From Tateyamaria sp947503385 (GTDB lineage Bacteria > Pseudomonadota > Alphaproteobacteria > Rhodobacterales > Rhodobacteraceae), in NCBI RefSeq assembly GCF_051195235.1, contig NZ_JBNFZM010000007.1:124001-188000 (forward strand): a DNA stretch of 64,000 nt, in the 5' to 3' direction. The first letter of the stretch is position 1. Each line of letters opens with the position of its first letter. Both the position numbers and the translations under genes were made by a program. The notes below the pieces were generated by a model. It was not told where the DNA came from, searched no databases, and was given only the letters and a program-made list of their open reading frames with translations. This document shows positions 60,697 through 64,000 of the stretch, in pieces.

Positions 60697-63104
60697 TGAG
60701 AGTTGCATCGATACGGGCGGGGCTTGCGCTGGTCGCGGCCCTCTTTTTTGCCGTTGCCCTGTGGGCGCAGGACACTAACGGCCCAAACTACGAAGCATGG
60801 GAAACCGTGGCCAGCCGCGCCGAACGCGCCGTGGAAACGGCCCGTGCATCGGACGAGGCGTTCGACAATCTGCGCGCCGAGATTGTCGACTGGCGCGGAC
60901 GCTTTCAAGAGCAACTGAACGCGAATGCCAGCCGCATCGCCACATTGCGCGAGCAGATCGCCGCCCTTGGCCCTGTGCCGGAAGAGGGCGGGTCCGAACC
61001 GACCGAGATCGCGGCACGCAGGGCCGAACTGAATGCGCAGCTGGAACGGCTCAGCACCCCCCGCCGCACCGCAGAAGAGGCGTTTAGCCGGGCGGGCGGC
61101 ATTGTGGGCGAGATCGACGAAATTCTGCGCCAACGTCAGGCCGATCAGTTACTGAACATGGGGCCGTGGCCCGTGAATCCCGGCCTCTGGCCCGAAGCAT
61201 GGCGAGACGTGCAGGAAACTGTGGCGGCCACTGCGGCGGGCATGTCGCAGGCATGGCGCAACCCCGCCACGCGGGCGCAGGCGCAGGACAACCTGCCGCT
61301 GGTGATCGGGCTGGTGATCCTTGGCGTGGCGCTGCTGGCGCGGTCCCGACGGTGGAGCGAGGCGCTTGCCACCCGTATCCAGCGTGCCGATACGCATACC
61401 GGCTCTGGTGTTGCGGGTTTTGTCGTGTCGCTGGGCCAGATCGTCTTGCCCATGTTGGGCCTCTTTGCGCTGCTGCGCGCGTTGGGGGCGACCGACCTGT
61501 TTGGCCCGCGTGCCGAAGTGTTGTTGAGCGCGATGGAGCCCATGGGCTTTACCATCTTCTTTGCGCTCTGGCTGGCCAGCCGCATTTTTCCGCGCGATGA
61601 GGCGTTGCCAACGCCGCTGACGCTGCCGCCCGAACGGCGGACCGAGGGGCGGATCTATGCATTCATCCTTGGTGTGGTTGTGGCGCTGTCGTACCTGACC
61701 AACCAGTTTTCGGAGTTCGAACGCTACAGCCTTGCCACGCGGGCGGTGCTGCATTTCCCGCTGATCGTGGTGGCGTCGCTGTTGACGTTGCGGATCGGCT
61801 GGCTGATGCGCCGCAACCTGCGCGAAGCGGAAAGCGACGGCCAGACTGAACGCGCCTTTGGTGCGCGGGTGATCCGGCTCTTGGGGCAGGGCGCGATCAT
61901 TGTCGGTGCCTTGGCGCCGGTATTGGCGGCCCTTGGCTACGGTGTTGCGTCCAAGGCGTTGATCTACCCTGCGATCCAGACGCTGGCGCTGTTTGGCGTT
62001 CTGGCGCTGCTGCAACAATTGGTGCGTGATATCTATAGCGCGCTGCGCCCCGGCCATTCCGTCGCAGAAAGCCTGATCCCCACGCTGGTGGGCTTTGCCC
62101 TGATCCTTGCCGCAGCGATCCCGCTGTCGCTGATCTGGGGCGCGCGCATCACGGACCTCACTGATCTGTGGGACCGGTTGCGCAACGGCCTGACCATCGG
62201 GGATATCACGATTTCGCCCGGCAGCTTCTTTATGCTGATCGTTGTGTTTGCGCTGGGGTATGCGCTGACCCGTGGGGCGCAAGCCGCGCTGCGCACGTCG
62301 GTTTTGCCCAAGACCAAGCTTGATACCGGTGGTCAGACTGCTGTCGTCGCGGGTGTCGGTTATGTCGGTATTTTTCTGGCGGCGCTGGTTGCGATAACGT
62401 CGGCTGGCATTGACCTGTCCAACATTGCCATCGTTGCTGGTGCGCTGTCGGTTGGCATTGGATTTGGCCTGCAAACCATCGTGTCGAATTTTGTCTCCGG
62501 CATCATCCTGCTGATCGAACGGCCCATTTCCGAAGGGGACTGGATCGAGGTGGGCGGGCAGATGGGCTATGTGCGCAATATCTCTGTCCGGTCCACCCGG
62601 ATCGAGACATTCGACCGTACGGACGTGATTGTGCCCAACGCCGATCTGATCTCGGGCACGGTCACGAACTACACCCGCGGCAATACGGTGGGCCGGGTGA
62701 TCATCTCTGTGGGGGTGGCGTACGGCACCGACACCCGGCGTGTCGAAGGCATCCTGCGCGAGATCGCAGAGGCGCACCCCATGGCGCTGGCCAATCCCGC
62801 GCCGATGATCCTTTTTGCCGGTTTTGGCGCGGACAGTCTGGATTTTGAACTGAGGATCATTTTGCGCGATGTGAACTGGTCGCTGAGCGTGCGCAACGAC
62901 ATCAACCACCAGATTGCAGAACGCTTTGCCGCCGAAGGGATCGAAATTCCCTTTGCGCAGCGCGATGTCTGGCTGCGCAATCCCGAAACGCTGCAACAGG
63001 CAGGGGCCACTGCCGCGCAATCGCCCGAACCCCAGCCCGAGATCGACCCGTCCGTCGGCGACGACGACGCAAACGACGCCGACACAGACGGAGACGGCAG
63101 ATGA
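60696..63104 (+). CDS. Large mechanosensitive ion channel (DUF3772 plus MscS)
   Basis: 802 residues from ATG 60696, overlapping the cysK stop. A signal peptide (SIRAGLALVAALFFAVALWAQ) precedes a periplasmic coiled-coil DUF3772-type domain (to about 190). About ten membrane segments follow. The MscS pore and beta domain have GALSVGIGFGLQTIVSNFVSGIILLIERPISEGDWIEVGGQMGYVRNISVRSTRIETFDRTDVIVPNADLIS, the MscS signature. The acidic tail ends DDDANDADTDGDGR. It would open under osmotic downshift. Confidence 0.93.
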   Translation: MRVASIRAGLALVAALFFAVALWAQDTNGPNYEAWETVASRAERAVETARASDEAFDNLRAEIVDWRGRFQEQLNANASRIATLREQIAALGPVPEEGGSEPTEIAARRAELNAQLERLSTPRRTAEEAFSRAGGIVGEIDEILRQRQADQLLNMGPWPVNPGLWPEAWRDVQETVAATAAGMSQAWRNPATRAQAQDNLPLVIGLVILGVALLARSRRWSEALATRIQRADTHTGSGVAGFVVSLGQIVLPMLGLFALLRALGATDLFGPRAEVLLSAMEPMGFTIFFALWLASRIFPRDEALPTPLTLPPERRTEGRIYAFILGVVVALSYLTNQFSEFERYSLATRAVLHFPLIVVASLLTLRIGWLMRRNLREAESDGQTERAFGARVIRLLGQGAIIVGALAPVLAALGYGVASKALIYPAIQTLALFGVLALLQQLVRDIYSALRPGHSVAESLIPTLVGFALILAAAIPLSLIWGARITDLTDLWDRLRNGLTIGDITISPGSFFMLIVVFALGYALTRGAQAALRTSVLPKTKLDTGGQTAVVAGVGYVGIFLAALVAITSAGIDLSNIAIVAGALSVGIGFGLQTIVSNFVSGIILLIERPISEGDWIEVGGQMGYVRNISVRSTRIETFDRTDVIVPNADLISGTVTNYTRGNTVGRVIISVGVAYGTDTRRVEGILREIAEAHPMALANPAPMILFAGFGADSLDFELRIILRDVNWSLSVRNDINHQIAERFAAEGIEIPFAQRDVWLRNPETLQQAGATAAQSPEPQPEIDPSVGDDDANDADTDGDGR

Positions 63105-63823
63105 CCCACATGCTCTTTCGTGATGATGCCTATGCTCGTGATGCGGTGGCCACAGTCATCGGTCACACGGACGAAGGTGGCATCATTCTGGATCAGACAG
63201 TTTTTTACCCCACTGGTGGGGGCCAGCCCGGCGACAGTGGCCGCATCACATGGGGCGGCAACGCGCTGACCATCGCCACCGCCGTAAAAGGCGACGGCGA
63301 CACGGTTGTGCTGGTCCCCTCCGAACCGCGCGCGCTGCCGCCCGCAGGTGCGCAGGTCGAACAATCCCTCGACTGGGATCGCCGCTATGCCCATATGCGC
63401 GTCCACACGGCGCTGCACCTTTTGTCCGTGGCCATGCCCTTTGGCGTCACCGGGGGCGCGATCAGCGCCGGTCGCGGCCGGCTCGATTTCGATATGGAAG
63501 ACGCTCCCGAAGACCGCGACGCTATCGAAACGGCTCTGAACGCGCAGGTCGAGGCGGATCACAAAGTTACCGAAGACTGGATCAGCGAAGAAGAGCTGGA
63601 TGCCAATCCCGCGCTCGTCAAAACGCTGTCGGTGCAACCGCCGCGGGGGGCAGGGCGCATTCGCCTGATCCGCATCGGCGGCGACACGAACGCCATCGAC
63701 CTGCAACCCTGCGGCGGCACCCATGTGGCACGCACGGGCGAGATCGGCGGGCTGCGTCTGGGCAAGATCGAAAAGAAAGGGCGCCGCAACCGCCGCGTCT
63801 ACCTGCATCTGGATGGGTTTTGA
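63101..63823 (+). CDS. Alanyl-tRNA editing protein (AlaX type)
   Basis: 240 residues. Zn-binding HxxxH in RVHTALHLLSVAMP (His102, His106) and CGGTHV (Cys204, His208) mark the editing domain of AlaRS. The N-terminal VFYPTGGGQPGDSG is also typical. It removes Ser or Gly from tRNA-Ala in trans. It overlaps the channel gene by ATGA. Confidence 0.93.
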   Translation: MTHMLFRDDAYARDAVATVIGHTDEGGIILDQTVFYPTGGGQPGDSGRITWGGNALTIATAVKGDGDTVVLVPSEPRALPPAGAQVEQSLDWDRRYAHMRVHTALHLLSVAMPFGVTGGAISAGRGRLDFDMEDAPEDRDAIETALNAQVEADHKVTEDWISEEELDANPALVKTLSVQPPRGAGRIRLIRIGGDTNAIDLQPCGGTHVARTGEIGGLRLGKIEKKGRRNRRVYLHLDGF

Positions 63824-63825
63824 TA

Positions 63826-64000
63826 ATGTTTCGAAGTGTCGCAACCCTGAGCGCCATGCTGTTCTCCGTTCTCGCGGTCGCGTTCTTTGCTGTGCCGAAT
63901 GTGGTTACGGCTGCGTGGGGTCTCATGCTCGCAGGTGACGCGGCCTTTATGGGCCAGCGGCTCGCTGCGGCATTTGCCGGGTTCGCCGTGATGCTGTTCC
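63826..64000 (+). CDS. Small membrane protein, 3' truncated by window
   Basis: An open frame from ATG 63826 runs off the right edge. The first 58 residues have two hydrophobic segments (SAMLFSVLAVAFFAVPNVV and AAAFAGFAVMLF). It follows the AlaX stop by two bases, so it may be the next operon member. No family recognised from this part. Confidence 0.5.
   Translation, partial: MFRSVATLSAMLFSVLAVAFFAVPNVVTAAWGLMLAGDAAFMGQRLAAAFAGFAVMLF

Noticed and set aside
61149..63020. 623-codon frame opposite the MscS channel gene
   Set aside because: Antisense shadow of a strongly supported channel gene; composition is unlike real proteins here.

Overview
The window looks like chromosome of a marine alphaproteobacterium of the Rhodobacteraceae (Roseobacter group). 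The evidence is high GC; a circularly permuted two-piece tmRNA whose tag reads ANDNRAPVALAA; alphaproteobacterial gene types (SspB-alpha, the DUF1476 F1-ATPase zeta subunit, DUF4169 beside fumC, an RNase E with a large insertion in its S1 domain, trgA-trgB-cysK); and a DMSP demethylase gene followed by acuI. I see no phage, insertion sequence, CRISPR array or integrase. It reads as ordinary core and accessory chromosome with one clearly decayed gene.

Layout. 1-3.0 kb: sugar catabolism (aldo/keto reductase and fuconolactonase-like hydrolase, convergent with a sugar isomerase and a ribokinase-like kinase). 3.0-5.3 kb: gene-poor, with a Hint-domain protein and tRNA-Asn. 5.4-13.8 kb: metallo-hydrolase, orphan histidine kinase, thioesterase-like protein, a CAT-anticodon tRNA, purM-purN, rnd, a lipoprotein and sufE. 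13.8-18.0 kb: corrinoid protein, GNAT and DUF1638 operon, a radical SAM protein and a betaine-homocysteine methyltransferase. 18-25.5 kb: MprF-like protein, ATPase zeta subunit, purC-purS-purQ, dctB-dctD. 25.5-30.4 kb: HAD phosphatase, a glycosyltransferase pseudogene and rne with a long leader. 30.4-35.1 kb: TusA-like protein, ccdA, a hydrolase-P450 operon and class I aldolase. 35.1-41 kb: fumC with three small companions, sspB, a chromate efflux operon and a SnoaL-like protein. 41.1-41.4 kb: tmRNA. 41.5-43.8 kb: small membrane proteins and an acyltransferase.

43.8-55.2 kb is the most interesting part. A GntR/FCD regulator and a SBP56/methanethiol-oxidase-like gene run leftward. Rightward from the same control region run DUF2182, DUF1326, DinB and dmdA, nearly gap-free and probably translationally coupled, then acuI. 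Two BCCT betaine/DMSP-type carriers follow as a divergent pair. This fits a pathway that imports DMSP or betaine, demethylates DMSP, reduces acryloyl-CoA and oxidises methanethiol. The DUF2182, DUF1326 and DinB proteins would be uncharacterised partners. The betaine-homocysteine methyltransferase and the corrinoid operon at 14-18 kb could belong to the same methyl economy, but that is inference.

55.3-64 kb: photolyase, cyclopropane-synthase-like methyltransferase, the tellurite-resistance-associated trio trgA-trgB-cysK, a large MscS-type channel, an alanyl-tRNA editing protein and the start of a small membrane protein. Three copies of a short hairpin-plus-core intergenic repeat (13.8, 41.5 and 49.2 kb) all lie in the same orientation.
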